From the NCBI RefSeq assembly GCF_024139115.2, contig NC_085141.1, positions 43,707,065 through 43,771,064 of the forward strand: a stretch of 64,000 bases of DNA, given 5' to 3'. Each line of letters starts with the position of its first letter. The stretch's first letter is position 1. The translations under genes and the position numbers were made by a program. This stretch comes from Armigeres subalbatus (Eukaryota; Arthropoda; Insecta; Diptera; Culicidae). Below, piece after piece: positions 1-11,677 of this stretch. The notes under the pieces were generated by a model, which worked only from the letters and a program-made list of their open reading frames with translations, made no database searches and had not been told where the DNA came from.

Positions 1-1303
1 CAAAGAAGCGTTGACTCATCCTTGATCGAATGGTCCAAAAAAATTGAAAATTCATCGAGAAACGGCTTAGATATTAAAGTTTAAAGTCTATCATATTTTC
101 GTGACGGTCCCCGATTTTCGCAATCGTGAGGTGTACCCCAATATAGAAAACACAGACGTAGTCCTACGTCAAAATATCTATACGTGGGTGTTGTTTCTCG
201 TGTTGTGATCGAAATATTTTCATATAGAGATGCTAAACACAGTTCATCGGGAAACTAGCTCCAAGTTCATATATCAGAGGATACGAATAATATAGTGGAG
301 TTAAATGGCGCATTGTACCCAACTCGTCTACATTTATATTTCCCCAAACACGGTCTCCGGCTATTATCACTCAAAGATGAAATCAAGTCCCATTGCGAGC
401 GAAGAATTCACACCAGTCTTGTGAGCCGCATCCGACAGCAGCGGACCAGAGCGGTTCCATTAGCATTCCATCTGTCTCTCGTTCGGTTGATTTCATCTCC
501 GCCGATCCAACGAACGCCGGGGCGGTGATTTCGACGCCGTCCGTGTACGTACGGTCGTCGTTCGTCGTGGTCTCGGTCCGGAAGGTGATATGGCAACCAG
601 AAATTTGATCCGATCTATTTTGGGGGGGAGCTTTATAATTTGCTAATAGACGGGCTGCGGGCCGATAAGCGAAACTCCTGCCAACTGATCCATGCCATGT
701 GCCAATACAGTCGTTGGCGAAAGAAGCAATAGGTAGGTTGTAGCAAAATGGTAAAGAGTGTGTGGGACTTTTCTAAGGCAGGCGACCCCCCCGAGGGAGT
801 AATTAAGACGTGATACTCGTAAAGAAAAAGGAAGCTCATTTAATATGGCAGGATATGGCAGTGAGGGTTGCGAGAGAAGCTGTTCGGTTAGATGTTCTCA
901 AGCTTGCTGCGCTTAGGAATATTCAACTGGGTAAGGTTCAAATCGTTCAACATGCTCTGAGAAATATACTCTTCTACAAGGTGATCTGTTTATTCTGAGT
1001 TTTTTCTTAAGGTGTAAGAAACCGTATTTTTAGAATGAAAATGACGGATAGAGAAACGGTCAATTAAAGGACGTGTGTGTTCAATTCAACCCAAACTGTC
1101 TGCCAGCTGTATTACAGTCAGATTAAGTTCGGAAAGTATTAGCTTTACTGCAGCTCCAGTGTCTCATTTTAGACCAACTGTCATTTTTCGACCAATCCGA
1201 GGTCACTTTTACTTACAATAAGATTGGATAATGAGTCCAGAAACAAACTTAAAGATTTTACAATTCATCTCTTATCTATTACATAGTTGAAATTAAATAA
1301 TAG
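1..1303. other. Unrecognised DNA, no supported gene
   Basis: No reading frame here matches a family I recognise. The stretch from about 390 to 600 is richer in G and C and is open in more than one frame for 60-77 codons, but no domain, signal peptide or splice pattern stands out. A weak open frame at 810-998 (62 codons) is also unrecognised. It could be host intergenic DNA or an old repeat. Confidence 0.5.
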
Positions 1304-1305
1304 TA

Positions 1306-1849
1306 GGGTAAAGTGCCCAATAGTGGACCCCCAACCAATAGTGGACCCTCCAGCCATTTTTGCACTATAACAGCACAATGTAAACAATTTGCTATGAAAT
1401 TCTATCGAGAGAACCTACCTTACAGTCCTATGATTTGATTACATGTATTGGAAATGTTATGGAAAGTAAAATTATATGATTTTTTACAATTCTAAAAAAA
1501 ATAAACACGAGAGTGTCCATTATAGGAATATGTTTGAGGGTCCATAATAGGGAAGAAGAACGTCCTGAAACGAAACATGAAAATCAAATGAAGTGTCGAC
1601 TATAGGGAAGCAATTTCCTATCATGGACCCCCAGGGGGTCTACTATAGGGCGAAATCAGTCAGACTTTAAAATGTTAATTTCAACGAATAACGTCGTATA
1701 TTTGGGTGTTTTAGGAATGCATCGTGAAGAGGAGATGCAGAACTTGTTATTAGATATCAAGCAGGTTTAATATGTTGAACATTTCTGCCCCTTTTGTTAG
1801 AAAGAGCAAAATTCTGCTACTATGGGGTCCACTATTGGGCATTTTACCC
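1306..1849. mobile_element. Non-autonomous TIR element, TA target, GGGTAAAGTGCCC ends
   Basis: The left end reads GGGTAAAGTGCCCAATAGTG and the right end is its reverse complement with few changes. TA stands just outside both ends (1304-1305 and 1850-1851), as expected of a TA-target DNA transposon. The 544-bp interior repeats the motif of a guanine run beside TATAG or TGGACC several times and has no reading frame. It depends on a transposase supplied elsewhere. The first seven bases, GGGTAAA, are shared with the larger TA-target element at 18462 and 28259. Confidence 0.8.
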
Positions 1850-1851
1850 TA

Positions 1852-3502
1852 CAATTAAAGTGATATTATCTTTTCGGTTCCGTTTCCAAATTTCCATAAG
1901 CAGTTTTGCATTCACACATATTTTACTGATACAATTATCCATAAACTGAACATTTTTCAACCCAAGCACATCTCTGTACATTGAATCATATTGTTATTAG
2001 AATTCCTTACAATTCTGTATAAGAACTGGACATATGCGAAACTGATGGATTCTTAGCTTTAGAATTAGCATTAGACCAATTTGCACAAATTCGTAGGTGC
2101 TACAAATCTAGACTATTGTATGAGAGTAGCATGACTTACATTCGTTACCACAGATATTCATTTGGGACTAATTGATATCTCTTAGATGGAAGCTCGTTGA
2201 TTTGAGAACCTCTGGCACCGACTCATGCAGGAGAAACTGTCTTGTGAATTCAAGCCATGTTTGGGCAGTGAGTGAGCAGAGCTGGGGTTTTGTTGCTGCT
2301 GGCTGGCTGGTGGGAACAAACTATTAGTTCGGCTGAAGTGCGCTGCTTGTTTCATTAAAGTGAACTCATGATGGCAGAGGCAGAGAGATATCTACGGGAT
2401 GTGTAATATTATGGAAATGATGGCTCGTTTCACAGCCCCGATATGAAAGGCAGCCGACCGCATATATTCGCCACCGAATTGTCGCATTAACTGTGGAATT
2501 TCCACCGAACGAAGGCTGGTCTTGGCACCCGTGGGGGTTGTGCTCGTAGAATGGATGAACGCTGTATGAATGGGTTAAATCTGGAACAACGTTATGAGCT
2601 CGTTCTACATCAATTTCCCCACTTTACGATGTGGGCGCTTGTCAAATTGAGTCATTTGGCAAAGTTTGGTAGTTGACTTGAAAGCATGCTTAATTTAGGG
2701 TTTTAATAAGCGTAAAAGCTTGTTATAGTGAACTAAAAGATATCCGAGAATGTCTTCTAATGAGTTTTCCATAAAAACTGAATAAAAGCGGTTTGCTATG
2801 AAGAAGTTTGTCAATCTGGGTTAAACGCGGTACGATGGTATGGTAGGCTAGATAGGTATTTCAACAGGCTGTACTGAAACACTATTTGGATGTGTTTGAT
2901 TAAGGGTTCAGAGGTCAAGGTAATGTCTGCATATGTATAATATATTGTGCATCATCGAATTTCGCTGATTTTGCGATTTTCAGAAGTAGACCAGTAATTA
3001 TCATAGCTTCAGAGAGTTTTGGAGAGAGGTTTAAGCACCCTGCAACCAATTCTAGGTCCAGCTGAGGACGCGCATCCAGATATTATCAGTTGGTTATGAT
3101 CAATTTTGACCAGAGCCGTAGCGTGTACTCCCAGCGTACTTGGTGAAACGATAATTGGTCTCTGTTGGCGAATCTACGCCAGCGCGCCTCTACAAGCATG
3201 GTATCTATAAGTTAGCAAACCCTTTGGTAATGTAGAACTGAACATAGCGTCATAGCGGTGAGTTGGCAGACAGAGTAATGAGAGAAGGATTGATAGCGAT
3301 GTTGATAATGATAAATACCAAAACAGGAGCTACATTCAACTGCATGTTATTTCGCAGAGAATTATAGTTATAAAATTTCTATACGCATATATTTGCGCTC
3401 GTTAGTTTGTGCTCTAACACACAGTACAACGAGGTTATTTAACATGCAAACGTATAAATGAACTATTATCTAACTCATTGTGTAGTTTACCAGATATATA
3501 TA
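1852..3502. other. Unrecognised DNA left of the errantivirus
   Basis: Apart from the SINE fragment listed separately at 2064-2192, no gene or repeat is recognised. The sequence is moderately AT-rich with short G+C-richer patches near 2260-2560 and 3110-3260. It ends in an alternating TA run at 3496-3502, next to the errantivirus LTR; gypsy-type elements prefer such targets. Confidence 0.5.
2064..2192 (-). mobile_element. 5'-truncated tRNA-headed SINE fragment
   Basis: Read on the minus strand, this matches the 3' third of the intact SINE at 63313-63767: the stretch from the AAGAGATAGT-like motif through TATCTGTGGTAACGGATG to the CCTACGAATTTGTGC motif and the ATGCTAAT tail. The tRNA-like head is missing, so it is a dead fragment. 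Confidence 0.75.
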
Positions 3503-3814
3503 AGTTAACGAAATTCACACACGGCCTCCAACACCCTTTCCCACGGAACAGAACCGCAGACGATAGCAGCGACGGAACACGACACCACGACACCATGAAT
3601 GCATCGTGAAGCATCCAGATAGCTGACGCAGCACGGACAACAACGACGACTACCGGAGTTCGAACCCCGATCACCTGATCTGGGCCACATGACAAATTGC
3701 TGACTAGGATTTTCAGGGTCTAGATAGGTTTCATTATATTAAATTTAATAAAACAGTTTTAGTCTTGTATTAACCTTTTTTAAAAACGGTCTTTCATTGA
3801 GAAAGCCCATAACT
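3503..3814 (+). repeat. 5' LTR of the errantivirus
   Basis: It begins AGTTAACG and ends CCCATAACT, directly followed by the primer binding site. The first 180 bp or so recur at 25954-26131 with few substitutions. AATAAA at about 3749 is a plausible polyadenylation signal in R. Promoter activity is inferred from the family, not seen. Confidence 0.8.
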
Positions 3815-3830
3815 GGCGCAGTCGGCGCGG
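3814..3830 (+). promoter_or_regulatory. Primer binding site for tRNA-primed reverse transcription
   Basis: TGGCGCAGTCGGCGCGG overlaps the last base of the LTR. Many gypsy-group elements have a TGGCGCAGTCGG core here, complementary to the 3' end of a host tRNA. The exact tRNA was not determined. Confidence 0.75.
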
Positions 3831-4318
3831 ATTTAAGTGAATTTTCTGTTCGGTATCGTACCATCCGCAAGTGAATATTGCGAGATTTGTATCAGAAGTC
3901 GCGAGAAATCCGTGAATCTACGTGGTCCCAATCATAAATCATTAATCGCGAGTGAATATCGTTAGTGTGATTAGTGTGAAGGAAACCTGAAAGAAGTTTC
4001 CCATCCCAGCAACAATCATCAAGGCATCGAGCCAAGACCGAGCGAATATCGGTTCTTCAGGTGAGCGTTTTCCTTTCTTTTCCAAACCACCTTACCCAAA
4101 ATTATTAATAACACTTTAATTATTAATTATCCATATTCAAGTGAAGTGTAAACGTAGTGTAAATTTAATTACAAGAAATATCATACTCAACAAGACAACA
4201 GCGTTTAAACGCCATTACGGAAAAGCAGCACTCCTTTAATCGTGAGGAAAGGCCAGTCGCTCCGACTGATAATTTCGATCATGCTACTAGCGAGATTCAT
4301 CATAACACACAAATTAGA
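3831..4318 (+). other. Untranslated leader of the errantivirus
   Basis: About 490 bp between the primer binding site and the first gag ATG. It holds several short repeats of a GTGAAT/GTGATTAGTGTG type and no long frame. The family carries packaging and splice-donor signals here; a possible donor is CAGGTGAGCG at 4059-4068. Confidence 0.55.
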
Positions 4319-4826
4319 ATGTTAGAACAAGAGATGGCGCGAATTTCCGCACAACTGAATAAGTTGAGCGTGGATTCACCAAACAGCAGAGTGATGTCGT
4401 CTGAAGAGGACATCATCAAAAGCCTCCAGACACCATCCACACTCCGGGATTTGGTGCCGTTTGACGGGAACCCCCTCAAACTCCACCAATTCTTGAAATC
4501 GGTTGATAGGGTAATGCCGATCATGAAAAAGGCGGAAAATTCACCTACTTTTCAAGTATGGCTACAAACCATTAGATCACAGATTTCTCCCTTACACGAG
4601 ATTTATTTAAACTTGCACAAAGTGGAACAGTGCAAGAGTTTTACGAAAACGAAACACAATCTAATTTCTCTCTTGGTTAATCAATTAATGATTAACGAAA
4701 AAGATGTACATGTGAAAATTGCAAAACAAAAATACTATCAGGAGATTGGTCTAAAAGTATTCGTGGCGGGACTCCGTCCTCCTCTTGGACCGATTATTAG
4801 GGCTCAACAGCCAAAAACTCTTAAAG
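4319..4826 (+). pseudogene. gag: Errantivirus gag, N-terminal part
   Basis: This frame of about 170 codons starts MLEQEMARISAQL with a heptad-like N-terminus and continues with a PFDG motif and a GLRPPLGPIIRA stretch. These are features of the gypsy-type capsid. In an intact particle it would form the shell around the RNA. No earlier in-frame ATG was seen, so the start at 4319 was chosen. The frame runs into foreign DNA at 4827, where a 3.3 kb retroposon is inserted, and gag resumes at 8155. Known: errantivirus Gag lacks or has a degenerate zinc knuckle. Seen: no CCHC box. Confidence 0.8.
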
Positions 4827-7800
4827 GTAGTAGGCCTTAAACAGGTAAGACGTGTTTTTTCAACGTCTGACAGATTATTTCTTTTCAGAACGAAAATTTC
4901 AAAATCTTACAACAAACAACAAAATTAGAAATCCGAGGATGAAAACGATACTATGTTTGAATATTTTTGGTGTTTTCTGGAATGGAAAATCGATACCGAT
5001 AGAAAATGCCATTTTTCTTCAACTGCACTGCACAACATTCTATATTGAAGTTCCTGAATCGACGCTATGACCGGAATGAGTTCCTTCAAAACTAGCTCAA
5101 AGCTTGCCCAATTTTTCCATAAATGGTCTCCTGCGGGATACTAAAATGACACTTGTATTACAATAGGCCCGTCAATAGGTCTGATGGTCAATAATCGGAA
5201 TGATTCCTTTGCCAATCAATCATTGCAGAATGAATTAATGGTGAATTGCTACAATTGTTCTGGAAAAAGCAATCAATCGTCCGGTAAGTTCATAGCATAT
5301 GTATTTTATATTGAGAACGATTAGATTTCGCTACAGAAGACAGCTTAAGCTTAGCAAATTGAACAAAGGGTTTGTATATTCTACTACTATGTTGTTGTGC
5401 AATCTACATATTGATACACCTCAGATTTTTTAGTTGAAATGAGATTCCACGTAATTAGTACTTTTTCAGATGCTGTGCATTTTTTCCTTTCATAGTTTGT
5501 ATCAATCCATAGTTCTTCGTTAATGTGGTTTTAAGTCCTGGGCTAATTCACCTCAGATTGATGTCATTTATTCGTTCGCCAGTTATACAACAGTGTGTGA
5601 GCCAGGAGCCTATGAATGCCTCCAGCTCATCGTCATCCGTGATGCATCGTCCTACACGATTTTTGTTGTTGAGAGGGGTGGAAATTGAACCCATTACCAT
5701 TCGCATGTGAAGCTCCAAACGCTATTCAGCGGGACGGGAGCAGAAGCGACAGGATTTGACAGGAAATAATTCTGGGCTAAACTGTCAAATCCTGCCGTTC
5801 CCGGGACCGTTCCGCTGCGTTGTGTATGGGGCTCAAGGCCATGTGATCCTCCATAACAACGAATATAAAGTTTAAATTACTTACATATTTGATGAACCTC
5901 TCCTAATATTTATTCCGTAAAACATCCTTCGTATTCAGTTTTATTTTTCAAGAGAATATAATAGATTAACATATACGCATCAAATTCGTTTTGTGAAGAA
6001 TTGGCCCAGGTCCCGAAATGCAACTAGCTACCGCTAAAAAAATCATTCTTCCCAAGATTAGGTTGATGGACAAAAGTATGATTCTGATTTAAAAAAAAAA
6101 CTGCATTGGGTCGTTTTGGGGATTCGTGTGAATATTAGGGGATTATCAAAGCATGTATGGGGATGCAAAATGGAGTCCCCTATACAGATGTGCTCGACTT
6201 GCGGTTAGCGGCAGTATAATTTAACTCCAGTCACCTCATACATTGGTTCTATATAAATTGAACTTTGTTTCAGAATTGATCCTTAAAACCAGGGATTGAA
6301 CTTATCATATGGAATTCCGAAAAGCATTGTACGGCGGACTTCTAGCTCCTTTTCCCTCTACAACTTTGTCTAAGGGTACATTGCTCTGTGTCTAATGTTT
6401 GCAGAGTGAAGCGCTGGTATTGCGTAATATACTAAATGATAATAAGTGTTATTACGGTGTCGTTCATACATAACTTTGTTGACACATATTTCATGTGTCT
6501 CTTTTCAAACATTTAGTTTATTTTTTATCTTATTTTTTGTTCGGGATGAACCACTGCGTCCATTTCATTGAACTTTTGTAGTATACCCGTGTCATTTGTT
6601 TAGTGCATGTCTTTCTGCTCCATTTCTATTGAGAAGAAATGAAGTAGTCATTTTTTATTCATATATTTCTCAAGCTTTATGTAAGGCCTCTTTAGATTAA
6701 GGTACCGCTATTTATACCCTTCGAAAAACGGCTTATACCAACTCTCAAAGGCGCGTCCCTCAATCAGTTTCGGCTCAACAATAGGTGGGATAATACTGAT
6801 TTTGACCATGCATCGGTACTGAAGTTCAAACATATTTTTGCTTCTTCTTATGAGTTCCGAATTCGTTTTTTGTATAGAGATCTGATTTCATTGCGTTTGG
6901 CATTTACGAATCTCACCTTTACACAGAGCTCTAATCAGTCAGAGGGTTCAACAGATCCACCAAATTCGTATCCGCTTCTTTCCTAATTAATCAGCGCTCT
7001 GGAGCTTGGAGATTCACGTCGTCAGCTTCGAAACCAGCCTAAGATAGAGTTACGTTTTTACAATTTACTCCATTGACCCCATCCAAAAGGAGCAACAAAT
7101 GGGTCTTCTAAAAGCAAATTATAGTCGTTCCATACTCTTCCGACCATCACTCATAAGTATTAACAAGAATAGTAAGAACTAGAGCATAGTGTGGTAGATC
7201 TTACTCCGTATTACGACATGAAGAGTGTCTACCCAGCATTACAGGCTCCGTTAACTGCCTGGCTAATTGTTTCACCTCCCAGGCCATTCATCCCCTCAGC
7301 ACGGGTCGCCTGACACCTTGGGATTCGGGGTTAGGCAGGTCATATTGTCAGCTTACCGAGCCTGGCGATATGACCGGATTCACACCGTTACGCACTACTT
7401 CAGAGTATCCATATCCCAGCGTAACGGGACGTGGTTTATTTAAAAAAAATAGTTTTAATATTCAATATTTTCTATATATGTGCTCGTGTTATTATGTATG
7501 ATACTGCTCTCCGTCTTTTTATTTCATCTTTTCAGAAATCAAGAAGACTATTTTTCGATCCTTGAGCCAGAACGAATCCTACTCCACGATTTAAACCAGG
7601 AATTATTGGTTTTCCATCTTTGAAGACAGCATAAATCTAAAACTAGCTGTTGTTGAAGAGAGGTCATCCAGGACAAGCGAATTGAAACTTGGTGAGAAAA
7701 TTCCATCATATGTTTTTACCAAATTATATTGAAACTATATGATTATAAACTATAAAAAAAACCATCAGGGCACCCGATTGAAGCGATTTGGATAGGAAGA

Positions 7801-8131
7801 GTGGAATCGCCAACTTCCTATTGTTAACATCTCGTGGATAAAGGGCGGGCTCTTCTCCCCATCTATTGGGTCAATCTGGGAAACGAGGGCTAGATTATAT
7901 TATTGTATGTACGAACTTTCTTCTGGAAGGAGATTCTCTATTCATCCCGTGGATTCGCATAAGTGTCTCTGCTTATGGAACCACCCCACCCATTTTGGCC
8001 CTTCATACAGGAGTTTGATGAAATACAAACAATAGTATAATCATGATCAAATCGATTGTCAGATATGGCCAGTGCTATCGGCAGGTGCCTTGCTACAATA
8101 GATGGTAGTATCATCATCATCATCATCATCA
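4827..8131 (+). mobile_element. (ATC)n-tailed retroposon inserted in gag
   Basis: The insertion is bounded by a perfect 23-bp direct repeat of gag sequence (4804-4826 and 8132-8154), a target duplication typical of target-primed reverse transcription. Its right end is a run of ATC triplets (8109-8131). The 3.3 kb contain no recognisable reverse transcriptase. A shorter relative lies at 43727-44314 on the minus strand and matches about 7540-8131. A hairpin at 5745-5800 and a G+C-richer block at 7250-7440 stand out inside. It may be a non-autonomous LINE derivative or a composite of older repeats. Confidence 0.75.
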
Positions 8132-8154
8132 TCAACAGCCAAAAACTCTTAAAG

Positions 8155-8768
8155 AAGCATTGCGAAATTGCTTGGAAGAGAGCTATTATGCATATGTGCA
8201 AAACATACCGAAGGTGCAACCCACACCTCAAACTGGGACTATACCAAAAATGTTTCCTTATGTTCAAAAACCACAATTTAAGACACCCTTTAAAACACAT
8301 TCCAATTTTGGACCACCCCAAAATAGAAACCCAGAATATTTGAATAGACCGAAATCGTTCTACCCAATTACGAATAACTTCAAACCCAATAATTATTTCC
8401 ACCAACCAAGGATACCACCTATGAATCAACACCCCGTCGAACAGAATCCACCCAGCACAGATAAACCAGCCTTTTCAAGGCCAAGAACGTTTACAAATAT
8501 CAGGAACCCAAACCTTTCCCATTAGAGCCAGAACAGATGGCTTCAGACAAAATTTTAATATGGAAGAAGAAATTGTCCCTGTTTACTATAATGAAGAATT
8601 GTGTTACTATAACAATGAGTGTGATTATGATGCATCGGCATCATATGATTCATCGCAACCTCACCCGTCATACTACCCCTACGAGATACAGCCACCAGTG
8701 CTGCAAAGTGTCACCGTTCAAGTCTCGCAAAGCCTAACAATAACAAAATCTATGTCATGTGTCAAGTA
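8155..8768 (+). pseudogene. gag: Errantivirus gag, C-terminal part
   Basis: The frame picks up where 4826 stops and runs about 120 codons of proline- and asparagine-rich sequence (many PQN, PNN and PTP clusters) to about 8498. There a one-base slip moves the frame, which then continues through a tyrosine-, glutamate- and serine-rich tail (EEEIVPVYY, PHPSYYPYE). Such a basic/proline-rich then acidic/tyrosine-rich C-terminus is common in gypsy-type Gag. Just before 8768 a second frame, one base back, opens into protease after the gap. This suggests the usual gag-pol overlap with a -1 shift. The sequence breaks at 8770 where another large insertion begins. Confidence 0.75.
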
Positions 8769-8935
8769 TACAATTGTGATGCTCAATGTGGATCTCACAT
8801 GCTAACGATCACCATGAAAGTGACATTTTAGCAACTAGCGCTGGGTCACTCACCATGTCTTCACTTCTTCTGCCTGTGATCACCAGCATGAATAATAGGA
8901 GAACTTTCCTGATGTTGTGGTTGTCATATCCGTGT

Positions 8936-9130
8936 CATCATGATCAAGAGTTTTTTATGTGTTATCCGACTTCGTCAGTAGATGGGAATAACCAGCGCGG
9001 GGGGGAAACATACATTTTCAGTGCAAAACGTAAACAAACGAGCATAAATTCCATACAAAAATCCAAGATGGCTGAGTTGGGGATATTGACAAGTCGGATA
9101 AACTGTATACATAAAAAAATCTTGATCATG
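8936..9130. repeat. Short inverted repeat
   Basis: ATCATGATCAAG followed by a T-run and ATCCGACTT at 8936-8972 recurs in reverse complement at about 9089-9130. The intervening 115 bp include a run of nine G (8999-9005 region). It is probably the core of a small MITE whose outer ends have decayed. Confidence 0.5.
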
Positions 9131-9346
9131 ACTATCGTGATGATCACTTGACCTATGTGGTGTTTGGTTCGAAATCAACGCTCGTCAGCAATGGAATAAT
9201 CCACTTAGCGGAAATTAATAGATTTTTGCTGCAATAAAAATGCATGTAGCCAAAATAGAACTTTTGGGAACATTTAAGTGTTCTTATTGTTTATGTTGAT
9301 TTTTTTTGCAATATTTTAAGAGGTGCTGTAAAAAGAAAAGTACATA

Positions 9347-9527
9347 GGGGAATGGCGGCTTTGGCAGGTTTTGTTCTATTATTGTTAGGTTTTTTTATGA
9401 CTGTTTATGCTCAAATTTGGCCTAAACATTCTTTGCATATCAAAGTATATTGTGGCCAAATTTTATAAAGTCGACAAAAACCCCCTGCCAATAATAGAAC
9501 AAAACCTGCCAAAGCCGTCTATCCCCC
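9347..9527. mobile_element. 181-bp MITE, TA target, copy 1
   Basis: The ends are GGGGAATGGCGGCTTTGGC and its inverse, with TA (or TACATA) duplicated at 9341-9346 and 9528-9533. The inner terminal repeat includes AGGTTTTGTTCTATTATTG. A second copy with the same ends lies at 50179-50369. No coding capacity. Confidence 0.85.
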
Positions 9528-9532
9528 TACAT

Positions 9533-9770
9533 AGTTTTTCCAAATTTGATCCAGACTATCTTTTGAAAAAGGCCAAATTTTTTTGAATATTGATTTTTTC
9601 AAATGGATACAATCAAAAAACGACGCATCCTACAAATAATGTTGTATGGGTGACTATCGCAAAATCAGTTAAAGTTTATAATAAAGATATCGGAAACAAT
9701 TCAGAGCCTTACACTGAAAAAAATCAGTTTTAAAAATTAAAACTCGATTTGCGAAAAAACGTTTTTTGCC
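9533..9770 (+). repeat. Left arm of a widely spaced inverted repeat
   Basis: CAAATTTGATCCAGACTATC at about 9541, followed by the GGCCAAATTTTTTTG stretch and the AAACGACGCATCCTAC motif, recurs in reverse complement at 14930-15153. The arms are some 230 bp long and 5.2 kb apart. They may be the TIRs of one large non-autonomous element whose centre was later filled. Confidence 0.7.
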
Positions 9771-10600
9771 TTTCTCGTATACAAAGTATACGTAAAGGCT
9801 ATATGTTCGCTCCAAAAACGAACTTTTTATAGGAGTCCCGGAGACCCATAGTGTTATATACCGATCGACTCAGTTCGACGAATTGAAGTGATGTCTGTGT
9901 GTGTGTATGTGTGTGTGTATGTGTGTGTGTATGTGTGTGTGTATGTGTGTATGTGTGTGTGTGTATGTGTGTGTGTATGTGTGCGCAAAATAATCTCACT
10001 CATTTTTCAGGCACTTATCCTTAACCGATTTGCTCGCAACAAGTTGCATTCGACGCGGAATCTTGTCCCATTGTTTCGTATTGAAAATTGGCCCAATCGG
10101 ACTATGGGCTTCGGAGTTATGGCCAAAATATATTTTTTTACAAGCAAAATTCTCACTCACTTTTTAGACACTTACTCTTAGCTGATTTACTCGCAACAAG
10201 TTTCATTCAACGCAGAATCATGTCCCATTGTTTCGTATTCAAAATTGGACAGATCGGACTATGGGTTTCGAAGTTATGGCCAAAATCCACTTTTTCACAT
10301 GATAAACACGTACAAAATTCTCACTCATTTTTCAGGCACTTATCCTTAACCGATTTGCTCGCAACAAGTTTCGTTCGACGCGAAATCCTGTCCCATTGTT
10401 TCGTATTGAAAATTGGTCGAATTGAACTATGGGATTCGAAGTAATGGCCAAAATACATTTGTTGACAAGAAAAATTCTCACTCATTTTTTAGGCACTTAC
10501 TTTTAGCCGATTTGCCTGCAACAAGTTGCATTCGACGCAGAATCTTGTTCCATTAAACAGATCGGTATTAAACAGATACGGCCAAAGTTTATTTTTTTGC
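9756..10600 (+). repeat. GCCTTTCTCG element, copy 1, with about 160-bp tandem units
   Basis: It opens with GCCTTTCTCGTATACAAAG and a conserved 120-bp head (CGGAGACCCATAGTG, ATACCGATCGACTCAG). A (TG)n stretch follows, then three to four tandem units of about 160 bp, each with CTCACTCA, TTGCTCGCAACAAG, TTGTTTCGTATTGAAAATTG and GTTATGGCCAAAAT. The long frames here come from the repeat units and are not genes. Confidence 0.75.
9885..9983 (+). repeat. (TG)n/(TATG) microsatellite
   Basis: About 95 bp of GTGTGTATGTGTG repeats lie between the element head and its first tandem unit. The equivalent position in the second copy (10730-10762) is much shorter, so the array has changed length since the copies separated. 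Confidence 0.9.
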
Positions 10601-11275
10601 CTTTTTGCCTTTCTCGTATACAAAGTATACGTAAAGGCTATATGTTCGCTCCAAAAACGAACTTTTGATAGGAGTCCCGGAGACCCATAGTGTTATATAC
10701 CGATCGACTCAGCTCGACGAATTGAGGTGATGTCTGTGTGTGCGTGTGTGTGTATGTGTGTGCGCAAAATAATCTCACTCATTTTTCAGGCACTTATCTT
10801 TAACGGATTTTCTCGCAACAAGTTGCATTCGACGCGGAATCTTGTCTCATTGTTTCGTATTGAATATTGGCTCAATCGGACTATGGGCTTCGGAATTATG
10901 GCCAAAATATATTTTTTTACAAGAAAAATTCTCACTCACTTTTTAGGCACTTGCTATTAGCTGATTTACTCGCAACAAGTTTCATTCGACGTAGAATCTC
11001 GCCCAATTGTTTCGTATTGAAAATTGGCCCAATCGGACTATGGGTTTCGATGTTATGGCCAAAATTCAACACGTACAAAATTCTCATTCATTTCTCAGGC
11101 ACTTATCTTGAACGGATTTTCTTGCAATAAGTTGCATTCGACGCGGAATCTTGTCCCATTGTTTCGTATTGAAAATTGGCGGAATCGGACTATGGGATTC
11201 GGAGTTATGGCCAAAATATATTTTTTTATAAGAAAAATTCTCACTCACCTTTAGGCACTTACTCTTAAGGCTCAA
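10601..11275 (+). repeat. GCCTTTCTCG element, copy 2
   Basis: The head at 10608-10735 is nearly identical to 9766-9895. Four more tandem units follow, at about 10775, 10932, 11086 and 11238. The tandem sequence is broken near 11265, and further pieces of the same unit appear at 12620-12688 and 14229-14470. This suggests that everything between was inserted later. Confidence 0.75.
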
Positions 11276-11677
11276 GACTCCATCACAATGTTTTGAAAAT
11301 AATGACTGTATCGCTTGTTTGTAATAGTGAGGCAATTGGTACGGAAAAATGCAGATAAATGTTGTTTACAACTGGGGTGGGTGGAAATGGGGCGTTAAAA
11401 ATATGCCAGCTGATGCATAATGTTGCCAGACTTGACGAAATGTTTATTCTATATCATAACACATGTTCACGGTGTATCAATATATGGGTATTTATCGGTT
11501 TAAAATTTGTTATTCACCACTTGGAATTTAACAGAAGCTTACATAACATGTTTAAATATTTATTTCTGGTGATTTTTCCCAATAAACAAATCTGGCAACG
11601 GTGAAGAGATTAATATTTTCTTGTGTTTGCACACCTTTGTTTGCGTGTTGGCTGGCGTATACGTTGTATTGTTCGGA
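11276..11677. other. Unrecognised spacer
   Basis: About 400 bp between the tandem units and the palindrome. A frame of 81 codons (11359-11604) shows no family features. Nothing else was seen. Confidence 0.4.

Noticed and set aside
390..610. G+C-richer patch as a promoter or first exon
   Set aside because: Overlapping open frames on both strands but no recognisable core promoter or protein motif.
3518..3682. Segment shared with 25967-26130 as two SINE copies instead of LTRs
   Set aside because: The homology starts exactly at AGTTAAC next to a polypurine tract on one side, and the left copy ends in TAACT followed by a primer binding site, which fits LTRs better.
5560..5710. tRNA-like B box (GGTTCAATTTCCACC) on the minus strand
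   Set aside because: No A box at the right distance and no foldable arms were seen.
9799..10444. Frames rich in HTHTHT or VCVCVC and the 118-codon frame at 10088
   Set aside because: They are translations of the (TG)n run and of the 160-bp tandem unit.
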